A stretch of DNA of 64,000 nt from Niallia taxi (GTDB lineage Bacteria > Bacillota > Bacilli > Bacillales > Cytobacillaceae): positions 1,102,001 through 1,166,000 of the forward strand of contig NZ_CP102589.1 in assembly GCF_032818155.1 (NCBI RefSeq). The letters are read 5' to 3'. The notes beneath the pieces were generated by a model. It did not search any database, was not told the DNA's origin, and worked only from the letters and a program-made list of their open reading frames with translations. This document shows positions 18,073 through 25,644 of the stretch, in pieces. The translations under genes and the position numbers were made by a program. Position 1 is the first letter of the stretch, and each line of letters opens with the position of its first letter.

Positions 18073-18717
18073 ATGCAGAAGAAAAATGTCAGCAAAGAAG
18101 CAATAATAAATGCGGCGCTTGAAATACTCCGCGAACAAGGTTTATCACATGTGACGATGAGAAACGTAGCAGCAAGGCTGAAAATAAAAGCTCCTGCTCT
18201 GTATTGGTATATAAAAAACAAACAGGAATTATTGGAGCTGCTCGGAGAATACATAGCATGCCAATTTACATTCCCGAAAGAATGCAGCAGCTGGGAGGAA
18301 GAAGTAGAGTTATTTTCCCTTGAGCTAAGGAGAGTATTACTGTCAGTCCCTGATGGAGCTGAGATTATGATGGTTACATTACCTGTTACAAAACAAAGAT
18401 TGCTGCTAATTAACAGGACATTTGCGATTTTTCATCGGTCAGGCTTACGAGAAGACAAAATATTTCAGGCAGTTAACTTTATCAATACTTATGTGACTTC
18501 CTATGTACTAGACGAGCAAAAGCAACAAAGAATGCTTGAAGAAATTGGCTTTGAAGCAGTACAAGACAAATTCTCCGAAGCAATTGCAGCCCTATCAAAA
18601 GCAGAAGCCCCTTATATATACCACCATTTTCTTTCACCAAATGAAGGCCTAAAATCAAGTAATGACTTCCTTTCCGGCTTAAAGGTAATTATAAAAGGAC
18701 TGCAGCAGTTACATTAA
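18073..18717 (+). CDS. TetR-family repressor of the MFS exporter
   Basis: This 214-residue protein has an N-terminal TetR helix-turn-helix (residues about 8-55: AIINAALEILREQGLSHVTMR, then APALYWYIKNKQELL) and a C-terminal ligand/dimer domain like that of tetracycline repressors. AGAGGTG precedes the ATG. The divergent exporter and the paired operators make exporter control its likely job. The ligand is unknown, possibly a drug carried by the exporter. Confidence 0.92.
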   Translation: MQKKNVSKEAIINAALEILREQGLSHVTMRNVAARLKIKAPALYWYIKNKQELLELLGEYIACQFTFPKECSSWEEEVELFSLELRRVLLSVPDGAEIMMVTLPVTKQRLLLINRTFAIFHRSGLREDKIFQAVNFINTYVTSYVLDEQKQQRMLEEIGFEAVQDKFSEAIAALSKAEAPYIYHHFLSPNEGLKSSNDFLSGLKVIIKGLQQLH

Positions 18718-18726
18718 GAGAGAAAA

Positions 18727-18753
18727 AGATGCCAACAAAGCATCTTTTTTTTT
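18727..18753 (+). terminator. Terminator after tetR
   Basis: AAGATGC pairs with GCATCTT, followed by nine T. Confidence 0.85.
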
Positions 18754-18802
18754 GTTTCATTTTCAAAGATTGAAAATGACTTTATTTTATAATTTAAATG
18801 TA

Positions 18803-18864
18803 TAGACAAATAAGAACAAATGATTATAATAATAAATGTAAGCGGTTTTTGAAAACGATTTAAT
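18803..18864 (+). promoter_or_regulatory. Promoter and cre-like sites of the beta-glucoside PTS operon
   Basis: TAGACA (18803-18808), a 16-bp spacer and TATAAT (18825-18830). Just downstream is TGTAAGCGGTTTTT (18837-18850), a partial cre, and then TTGAAAACGATTTAAT (18849-18864), which fits the cre consensus with one mismatch. CcpA repression is inferred. No RAT hairpin is present. Confidence 0.6.
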
Positions 18865-18904
18865 AAAATTTAAACATATAAAAAGGTAAAGGAGCATGAA
18901 CGAT

Positions 18905-19216
18905 ATGAAAAAGATATTACTAGCTTGCAGTGCAGGAATGTCTACTAGTTTACTAGTTACCAAGATGGAAGAACATGCAAAAACAATCGGCGTAGAAGCG
19001 AAAATATGGGCTGTCGGCCAGGATAAAGCAAAGCAAGATATGGCAGAAGCAGACGTTGTACTAATTGGTCCACAAATGAGCTTTTTGAAGGGAGAACTTC
19101 AAAAGGCGGCAGATCAATACGGAATTAAAGTGGATGTTATCGATATGATGGCATATGGTTTGGCAGATGGTCAAAAAGCCTATGAACAAGCAGTTGCTTT
19201 AATGGGTGATAAATAA
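18905..19216 (+). CDS. PTS lactose/cellobiose-family EIIB component
   Basis: This 103-residue cytosolic phosphocarrier accepts phosphate from IIA on the Cys of LLACSAGMSTS (Cys8) and passes it to the incoming sugar. The start at 18905 is chosen because GGTAAAGGAG (18885-18894) sits 10 nt upstream; the ATG at 18896 is only 1 nt from it. It is the first gene of a IIB-IIA-IIC-GH1 operon, and its stop codon overlaps the IIA start. CelA/LicB-like; the substrate is probably cellobiose or other beta-glucosides. Confidence 0.93.
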   Translation: MKKILLACSAGMSTSLLVTKMEEHAKTIGVEAKIWAVGQDKAKQDMAEADVVLIGPQMSFLKGELQKAADQYGIKVDVIDMMAYGLADGQKAYEQAVALMGDK

Positions 19217-19548
19217 TGGGAAAGATTGATGTTAATACATTAACAGCAGAACAAATCAACTTTATGCTTATTCTTCACAGTGGCAATGCGAGAAGCAAAA
19301 TTATTGAGGCGCTTCGGGAGTACCGTGCAGGTAAACCGGAGGCGGCAGATGAACTGCTTGTACAAGCAGAGGCAGATTTAAGTGTTGCCCATGAGATCCA
19401 TTTTAAATTGGTTCAGCAAGAGGCATCAGGCAACAAGGTAGAATTCGCGCTTCTTCTTATGCATGCAGAGGACCATTTAATGTCAACGCTTTCCATGAAG
19501 GAGCTTGTGAAAGAGCTGCTTGAAATCTTTAAAGAAAAGAACCTATAA
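19216..19548 (+). CDS. PTS lactose/cellobiose-family EIIA component
   Basis: This 110-residue all-helical phosphocarrier forms a trimer in the family. MHAEDHLM holds the phosphorylated His83, with Asp86 as the likely metal ligand at the trimer core. The start overlaps the IIB stop (TAATG), so translation is coupled. It takes phosphate from HPr and gives it to the IIB protein just upstream. Confidence 0.94.
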   Translation: MGKIDVNTLTAEQINFMLILHSGNARSKIIEALREYRAGKPEAADELLVQAEADLSVAHEIHFKLVQQEASGNKVEFALLLMHAEDHLMSTLSMKELVKELLEIFKEKNL

Positions 19549-19580
19549 AATAGCTGTATATCCAAAAGGGGGAGAATCCT

Positions 19581-20876
19581 GTGTTTGAAAAATTAAGCCA
19601 ATTTTTGGTGCCAATAGCAGGGAAACTGAACAACAACCGTTATTTGACTGTCCTGCGTGACGCCTTTATGCTGTCATTTCCATTAACGATTTTCGGCTCT
19701 ATCTTTGTCGTACTGACAAATCTGCCATTCCTAAAGAAATTTATGAGTGCAGAGTCAATTGCATCATTCCAATCATTGTTTGGGATAGCCAATTCGGCAA
19801 CAATGGGCATCATGTCTATCTTTGTTGTATTCGGTATCGGTTATTATCTGTCTAAAAGCTATAATGTGGAGGCTGTATTTGGCGGTGCAATCGCACTTGT
19901 TTCTTTCTTATTACTAACGCCATTTGTTGTTCAGCCAGAGACAGGTGAAGCTATTTCAGGTGTCATTCCTGTCGATCGTCTTGGGGCAAAAGGGATGTTC
20001 CTTGGCATGATCACTGCCTTTATCGCAGGGGAAATTTACCGCACGATTGTGCAAAAGAATATCACGATCAAAATGCCGCCAGGAGTTCCGCCGGCAGTAG
20101 CAAAATCATTCGCAGCATTAATTCCAGCTGTACTTACATTGACTTTCTTCCTGCTTGTGAACGTTATTGTAACAGCAGCATTTGATACAAACTTGCATGA
20201 TGTTATTTATAAAGCAATTCAAGCACCATTAGTAGGCTTGGGCAGTGGCATCATTCCGACACTTATTGCAGTATTCTTTATCCAAATTCTATGGTTCTTT
20301 GGTCTTCATGGTCAAATTATCATCAACTCTGTTATGGACCCAATTTGGAATACACTGCAAGTAGAAAACTTAACAGCATATACGAGCGGACAAGAAATAC
20401 CACATATTATCTCAAAACCGTTCATGGAGATTTATACTGTCGGCATGGGTGGAACAGGTATGACACTTGCTGTCGTGTTCGCAATCCTGCTGTTCATGAA
20501 GAGTAAGCAAATGAAGCAAGTAGCGAAGCTTGGCCTTGGCCCTGGTATCTTTAACGTCAATGAGCCAATCATCTTTGGTTTGCCAATTGTTATGAACCCA
20601 TTAATTATTGTACCTTGGATTATTTCACCAATGATTGTAACGCTAGTAACTTATTTCGCAATGTCAACAGGAATTGTACCACCTCCTACTGGTGTTACCG
20701 TTCCATGGACGGTGCCATTCTTCATCAACGGTATTATGGCTACTAACTCCTTCGCTGGAGGATTAATGCAGCTTGTGAATATGGCAATCGTATTTGCAAT
20801 TTGGTTCCCATTCCTGAAAGTTATTGACCGTGTCAATGTGAAGAAGGAAGAAGAAGAAATGAAAAAAGCATCTTAA
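19581..20876 (+). CDS. PTS cellobiose/beta-glucoside-specific EIIC permease
   Basis: This 431-residue polytopic membrane protein of the CelB/LicC family starts at GTG behind AAGGGGGAG. Recognisable segments are PGVPPAVAKSFAALIP, the glycine-rich GMGGTGMTLAVVF, and LGPGIFNVNEPIIFGLPIVMNP, the conserved NEP(I/V)xFG substrate motif. It imports the disaccharide, which emerges phosphorylated through IIB. It acts with the GH1 enzyme encoded downstream. Confidence 0.94.
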   Translation: MFEKLSQFLVPIAGKLNNNRYLTVLRDAFMLSFPLTIFGSIFVVLTNLPFLKKFMSAESIASFQSLFGIANSATMGIMSIFVVFGIGYYLSKSYNVEAVFGGAIALVSFLLLTPFVVQPETGEAISGVIPVDRLGAKGMFLGMITAFIAGEIYRTIVQKNITIKMPPGVPPAVAKSFAALIPAVLTLTFFLLVNVIVTAAFDTNLHDVIYKAIQAPLVGLGSGIIPTLIAVFFIQILWFFGLHGQIIINSVMDPIWNTLQVENLTAYTSGQEIPHIISKPFMEIYTVGMGGTGMTLAVVFAILLFMKSKQMKQVAKLGLGPGIFNVNEPIIFGLPIVMNPLIIVPWIISPMIVTLVTYFAMSTGIVPPPTGVTVPWTVPFFINGIMATNSFAGGLMQLVNMAIVFAIWFPFLKVIDRVNVKKEEEEMKKAS

Positions 20877-20911
20877 TAAAAGCAGCTAAATGATACATGA
20901 ATGGAAGGGAG

Positions 20912-20966
20912 GAAGCAGAGTATTGGCTTTAGCGTCAGCAAAAGCTCAATATGCCTGCTTTTTCCT
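20912..20966 (+). terminator. Intercistronic attenuator-like hairpin
   Basis: AAGCAG..TATTG..CTTT pairs imperfectly with AAAG..CAATA..CTGCTT, followed by five T. Placed between the IIC gene and the GH1 gene, it may lower enzyme expression relative to the transporter. Confidence 0.5.
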
Positions 20967-21016
20967 ATAACAAAGGAATTCATCTTAGAGTATGTCTTTG
21001 AAAGGGGAAAGAAAAA

Positions 21017-22420
21017 ATGTCAGTAAATAATGAAGTGAAATATAATTTTCCAGAAAATTTTTGGTGGGGATCTGCCGCATCAGCAACTCAAACGGAAGGT
21101 GCAGCAAATGTTGATGGAAAAGGACAAAATATTTGGGATTACTGGTACGAACAGCAGCCAGAGCGCTTTTTTGATGGAGTTGGTCCACAAGATACATCGC
21201 AATTTTATGTGAAATATAAAGAAGATATTAAGCTGATGAAGGAAATTGGTCATAACTCCTTCCGCATGTCTATTTCGTGGTCAAGATTGTTTCCTGAGGG
21301 CAAAGGAGAGATTAACCCGAAAGCAGTGGAATTCTACAATAATGTTATTAATGAATTCATTGAAAATGGAGTAGAGCCATTTGTTGGACTGTTCCACTTC
21401 GATATGCCGATGGAGCTGCAAAAAATCGGTGGATGGGCCAACAGAGAAGTCGTTGATGCGTATGTAAACTATACAAGCATATGCTTTGAGCTGTTTGGTG
21501 ACCGTGTGAAGAAATGGTTTACACATAATGAACCAATCGTACCAGTGGAAGGCGGCTATCTGTACGATTTCCATTATCCGAATGAGGTTGATTTCAAGAA
21601 GGCTGTCCAAGTCGGATACCATACAATCCTTGCAAGTGCAAAAGCGATTCAAGCATATAAAAACCAAGGACAGGATGGGAAAATTGGAATCGTCCTTAAT
21701 TTGACGCCATCTTATCCACGCAGTCAAAATCCTGCCGATGTAAAAGCTTCCGTGTTGGCAGATGCCTTCTTTAACAGATCATTTTTAGATCCTTCTGTTA
21801 AAGGAGAATTTCCGCAGGAGCTTGTTGCAATCCTGAAAGAGGAGGGCTTCATGCCGGAAATTGCGGATGGAGATTTGGAAATCATCCGTAATAATACAGT
21901 TGATATTCTTGGTGTTAACTATTATCAGCCAAGAAGGGTGAAGGCGAAAGAGCATCTTCCTAATCCAGAGGCTCCATTTATGCCAGATCGCTATTTTGAT
22001 AACTACGTGATGCCTGGCAGAAAAATGAATCCGCACCGTGGCTGGGAAATTTACGAAAAAGGCATATATGATATTTTAATCAATTTAAAAGATAACTATG
22101 GAAATATTGAATGCTTCATTTCTGAAAATGGAATGGGAGTTGAAGGCGAAGAAAAATTCCGTGACGAATCAGGCATCATTCAAGATGATTACCGAATTGA
22201 GTTTATTTCAGACCATCTTAAATGGGTTCATCAAGCAATTGCGGAAGGCTCTAATGTAAAAGGCTATCATTTATGGACGTTCATGGATAACTGGTCTTGG
22301 ACAAATGCGTACAAAAATAGATATGGCTTCGTATCTGTAAATCTTAATAAAGACGGTGAACGCACAGTTAAAAAGAGCGGACAATGGTTTAAAGAAGTTG
22401 CAGAGAATAACGGATTTTAA
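21017..22420 (+). CDS. GH1 6-phospho-beta-glucosidase (glycoside hydrolase family 1)
   Basis: This 467-residue cytosolic enzyme has the full GH1 barrel: NFWWGSAASATQTEG at the N-terminus, the acid/base Glu in FTHNEP, the nucleophile Glu in CFISENGMG, and a KKSGQWFKEV C-terminus. As the last gene of a PTS operon it should hydrolyse the imported 6-phospho-beta-glucoside to glucose 6-phosphate and an aglycone or glucose. AAAGGGGAAAG precedes the ATG. Specificity for phosphorylated over free glucosides is inferred from context. Confidence 0.92.
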   Translation: MSVNNEVKYNFPENFWWGSAASATQTEGAANVDGKGQNIWDYWYEQQPERFFDGVGPQDTSQFYVKYKEDIKLMKEIGHNSFRMSISWSRLFPEGKGEINPKAVEFYNNVINEFIENGVEPFVGLFHFDMPMELQKIGGWANREVVDAYVNYTSICFELFGDRVKKWFTHNEPIVPVEGGYLYDFHYPNEVDFKKAVQVGYHTILASAKAIQAYKNQGQDGKIGIVLNLTPSYPRSQNPADVKASVLADAFFNRSFLDPSVKGEFPQELVAILKEEGFMPEIADGDLEIIRNNTVDILGVNYYQPRRVKAKEHLPNPEAPFMPDRYFDNYVMPGRKMNPHRGWEIYEKGIYDILINLKDNYGNIECFISENGMGVEGEEKFRDESGIIQDDYRIEFISDHLKWVHQAIAEGSNVKGYHLWTFMDNWSWTNAYKNRYGFVSVNLNKDGERTVKKSGQWFKEVAENNGF

Positions 22421-22430
22421 AAGAGAGAAA

Positions 22431-22463
22431 AAAGTGATTTCAATCGAAATCACTTTTTTTTTT
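22431..22463 (+). terminator. Terminator of the PTS-GH1 operon
   Basis: AAAGTGATTT pairs perfectly with AAATCACTTT, followed by a long T-run. Confidence 0.9.
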
Positions 22464-22490
22464 GCAATCTAGGAAGCTCTCTTTCTATTA

Positions 22491-22561
22491 TTGACGGTTA
22501 ACTTCGCAGAGGTTTATAATTAAGTTATCGTTTAAGTAATACAAAATGTTAGCGCATACAT
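22491..22561 (+). promoter_or_regulatory. Promoter and consensus cre of the CE7 esterase gene
   Basis: TTGACG (22491-22496), an 18-bp spacer and TATAAT (22515-22520). Downstream, ATGTTAGCGCATACAT (22546-22561) fits the full WTGNNARCGNWWWCAW cre consensus and lies between the transcription start and the RBS, a roadblock position. Confidence 0.7.
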
Positions 22562-22584
22562 AAACTAAGCGGAGGAATGCTGAT

Positions 22585-23550
22585 ATGAAATTTGATATGC
22601 CTTTGTCTGATTTACAGCAATATAAAGGAATCAACCCGAAGCCAGATGATTTTGATGCCTATTGGGCAGCGGGGCTAAAAGAATTACAAGCGCAATCGTT
22701 GGATTATGAGCTAATCCCAGCTTCTTTTCAAAGTAAGGCTGCTGAATGCTTTCATTTATATTTTACAGGCGTCGGTGGAGCAAGAATACATGGCCAGTTA
22801 GTACGACCAAAAGGGCAAACAAGACCTGGACCGGGGCTGTTATGGTTTCACGGCTATCATGTGAACAGCGGCGACTGGATGGACAAAATAGGCTATGCAG
22901 CAGAAGGCTACACGATTTTGGCCATGGACTGCCGCGGCCAGGGTGGTCTGTCAGAGGATAATCTCCAAGTAAAAGGAACAACATTAAAAGGCCATATTAT
23001 TAGGGGGATAGAAGAGGCTCCAGAAAAGCTCTATTACAGAAATGTATATTTAGATACAGTTCAAGCTGCAAGAATTCTCTGCTCGATGGAGAATGTAGAC
23101 GAAAATAGAGTAGGAGCTTATGGTGCATCACAAGGTGGGGCGCTGGCGATCGCTTGTGCCAGTTTAGAGCCGCGAATTAAGAAAACAGCTGCTGTTTATC
23201 CATTTCTATCAGACTTTAAAAGAGCATGGGAGCTCGATATTACCAATTCAGCTTATGAAGAAATTCATTATTACTTTAAGTTTATTGATCCAAACCATGA
23301 ACATGAGGAAGAGGTTTTCCAAAAGCTAGGCTATATAGATATACAGCATTTGGCAGACAGGATAAAAGCAAATGTATTGTGGGCAGTTGGTATGGAGGAT
23401 GCTATTTGTCCGCCTTCTACCCAATTTGCTGCCTACAATAAAATTCAATCAGACAAAAATATGCTGATTTATTATGAATATGGACATGAATATATAAGGA
23501 CATTAGGCGACAAAGTCCATGATTTTTTTGCAGACCTGCTTGAAGAGTAA
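22585..23550 (+). CDS. Acetyl xylan esterase / cephalosporin-C deacetylase (CE7)
   Basis: This 321-residue alpha/beta hydrolase of carbohydrate esterase family 7 has Ser in GAYGASQGGAL, Asp in AVGMEDAICPP and His in EYGHEYI. The RGQGG motif typical of CE7 is present (DCRGQGGLS). It has no signal peptide, so it removes acetyl groups from short oligosaccharides inside the cell. It has its own promoter and a consensus cre, which fits scavenging of acetylated plant oligosaccharides alongside the neighbouring glycosidases. Confidence 0.92.
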   Translation: MKFDMPLSDLQQYKGINPKPDDFDAYWAAGLKELQAQSLDYELIPASFQSKAAECFHLYFTGVGGARIHGQLVRPKGQTRPGPGLLWFHGYHVNSGDWMDKIGYAAEGYTILAMDCRGQGGLSEDNLQVKGTTLKGHIIRGIEEAPEKLYYRNVYLDTVQAARILCSMENVDENRVGAYGASQGGALAIACASLEPRIKKTAAVYPFLSDFKRAWELDITNSAYEEIHYYFKFIDPNHEHEEEVFQKLGYIDIQHLADRIKANVLWAVGMEDAICPPSTQFAAYNKIQSDKNMLIYYEYGHEYIRTLGDKVHDFFADLLEE

Positions 23551-23637
23551 ATATGGATGCTTTTTTAAAAGTGGCCGTTATAGTATAGTAATCCCATGAG
23601 CTAAGAAACAGAATTATTTCATATCGGAGGAATTTTT

Positions 23638-24645
23638 GTGAGAAGCAATGTTACGATGCGTGACATCGCCAATAAACTTGGTGTCAGCAGTGTGACTGTC
23701 TCCAAAGCGCTTAATGATAAAGATGGGGTCAGTGAAGAATTAAAAGAGAAAATAAAATTATTGGCTGAAGAAATGGGCTATCGCTTCAATACACATGCAA
23801 AGTCGATTAAGGATGGCCTTTCTTATAATCTTGGGATCGTTATCCCAGAGAGGTTTACAGGTACAACGCAATCCTTTTATCTGCAGTTTTATCAAATGCT
23901 GACAAAAATCCTTGATGGCTACCACTACTCAGGAATTCTGTACATTTTAGGGCAGGAGGATGAAGACCAGCTCATTTTGCCGCGAATTTATAATGAGAAA
24001 AAGGTGGATGGCTTCATTATTTTAGGACAGATTGGCAATGAATATGTGAAAGAAATTCAGAAAATTGACAGTCCTGTTATTTTCTTAGATTTTTATACAG
24101 ACCAGAACGAAATTGACTCTGTTTTAACAGATAACTTTTTTGGCGGCTATGAAATTACTAATTATCTGGTGGAAAATGGCCATAAAAAAATTGCCTATGT
24201 CGGCAACATCTATGCGACGAGCAGTATACAGGACAGGTTTCTAGGATACTACAAATCACTTTTGGAGCATCGAATCGAGCTGAGGCAGGACTATATTATT
24301 TATGACCGTGATGAACGAGGCAAATATATAGACATCGTTTTTCCTGATGATATGCCAACAGCATTTGTTTGTAATAATGACGAGATTGCATACAACCTCA
24401 TTAACAATCTTCAGAAAAATGGCTACCAAGTACCGGAGGATTGCTCAGTAGTTGGGTTTGATAATTCTATTTTTGCAGCCTTAACAGAGCCGCTGCTGAC
24501 GACTGTTGAGGTGAATATTAAGGAAATGTCCAAGGCTGCTGTGAAGATAATTATGGAAAAGCTTCATAATCCTAATGAAAAATACGGCAGAACACTTATT
24601 AACGGGAAAATCGTTCATCGGAATTCCGTGAAGAAGCTCAGCTGA
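23638..24645 (+). CDS. LacI-family transcriptional regulator
   Basis: This 335-residue repressor has an N-terminal helix-turn-helix (VTMRDIANKLGVSSVTVSKAL) with hinge helix, then a periplasmic-binding-type effector domain with FGGYEITNYLVENGHKKIAYVG and the DNS in VVGFDNSIFAALTEPLLTTV. It starts at GTG behind GGAGGAA. By position it could control the upstream CE7/PTS genes or the convergent alpha-galactosidase/ROK genes. Effector unknown. Confidence 0.92.
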   Translation: MRSNVTMRDIANKLGVSSVTVSKALNDKDGVSEELKEKIKLLAEEMGYRFNTHAKSIKDGLSYNLGIVIPERFTGTTQSFYLQFYQMLTKILDGYHYSGILYILGQEDEDQLILPRIYNEKKVDGFIILGQIGNEYVKEIQKIDSPVIFLDFYTDQNEIDSVLTDNFFGGYEITNYLVENGHKKIAYVGNIYATSSIQDRFLGYYKSLLEHRIELRQDYIIYDRDERGKYIDIVFPDDMPTAFVCNNDEIAYNLINNLQKNGYQVPEDCSVVGFDNSIFAALTEPLLTTVEVNIKEMSKAAVKIIMEKLHNPNEKYGRTLINGKIVHRNSVKKLS

Positions 24646-24652
24646 AAAAACG

Positions 24653-24680
24653 AAAGCACCAGTTATTCACTGGTGCTTTT
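24653..24680. terminator. Bidirectional terminator between lacI-type and ROK genes
   Basis: AAAGCACCAGT pairs with ACTGGTGCTTT and is flanked by A-rich and T-rich tails for the two convergent genes. Confidence 0.85.
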
Positions 24681-24682
24681 CC

Positions 24683-25609
24683 CTATGCCTCCACAGATTC
24701 GGCTTTCTGGCACTGCAGATAATGGTACAGTGCGCCGATGAGATTGGCATCATTCTTGTATTGGCATTGTTCAATAACTGGTCTAACCTTTGCAGCCATC
24801 ACAGATTCCAGAAGGATATCGAGTTTTTTGTAGATTTGTTCAATTAAATCCTCCCGATTGCTGATGGCTCCGCCAATAATGATTTTTTCCGGATCATACA
24901 CATACTGGATATTATAAATGCCTTGTGCAAGACGGAGATAAAATGCATCAATTTCCTCTAAGCAAATAGTATCTCCTTCCTCGGCAGCCTGAAAGATTTT
25001 TTTTCCGTTCAGCTCCTTCGGATCAATGCCTTTTCTTTTGGCGACTTTTTTAACTAAAGCGCCTGTTGCAGCAAGCTGGCTCCATGTTTGAAAGGCAGGC
25101 TTGCCGTCTTCCTCTACTACTTGCATCACCATATAGCCAATTTCACCGCCATGAAGATTGGCTCCTTTATGAATGCGACGATCCTTGATGACAGCTCCGC
25201 CGATTCCTGTGCCAATGATAGTAAACAGCACATTTTCATTTGTTTTGGCAGCACCCTTCCACACCTCACCTAAAGCAGCACAATTTGCGTCATTTTCCAG
25301 CTCAACAGGGAGATTTGTCGCAGTACCGAAAATCTCCTTGAAGTTTGGTCCATGAATGAAGGGCAGTGCACTTGAACCGCCAATAATACCTGTTTCACTT
25401 TCCACTCCGCCTGGGCAGCTGAAGGCAATTCCTGCAACTTGATGTTTTATTTTGTTTTCCAATACGGTTTGTACAATGCTTTCTTGGAATATAGTAAACT
25501 CGCTTTCGGAAACGGGCAGCTCACCCTTCTCGATAAAATCGCCATTTTCTGTCATGACAGCGAACTTTATCATGCTGCCTCCTACGTCAAACACCATATA
25601 ATTCTTCAT
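24683..25609 (-). CDS. ROK-family sugar kinase
   Basis: This 308-residue protein has the ATP-binding motif FDVGGSMIKFA at the N-terminus, ENDANCAALGE, and GTGIGGAV. The region where many ROK proteins carry a CxCGxxGC zinc motif lacks cysteines, as in BglK-like beta-glucoside kinases. It has no DNA-binding domain, so it is a kinase rather than a NagC/XylR repressor. AAGGAGG precedes the ATG. It lies 35 bp downstream of the alpha-galactosidase gene, so it probably phosphorylates a released hexose or a glycoside. Exact substrate unknown. Confidence 0.9.
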   Translation of the reverse strand: MKNYMVFDVGGSMIKFAVMTENGDFIEKGELPVSESEFTIFQESIVQTVLENKIKHQVAGIAFSCPGGVESETGIIGGSSALPFIHGPNFKEIFGTATNLPVELENDANCAALGEVWKGAAKTNENVLFTIIGTGIGGAVIKDRRIHKGANLHGGEIGYMVMQVVEEDGKPAFQTWSQLAATGALVKKVAKRKGIDPKELNGKKIFQAAEEGDTICLEEIDAFYLRLAQGIYNIQYVYDPEKIIIGGAISNREDLIEQIYKKLDILLESVMAAKVRPVIEQCQYKNDANLIGALYHYLQCQKAESVEA

Positions 25610-25644
25610 GTGTTGACCTCCTTTTATTGTAAGAATTCAAATTT

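Noticed and set aside
18720..18904. RAT site before the PTS operon, expected from the nearby antiterminator
   Set aside because: No GGATTGTTAC...GCAGGC-type hairpin or overlapping terminator is present; only promoter and cre-like sequences were found.
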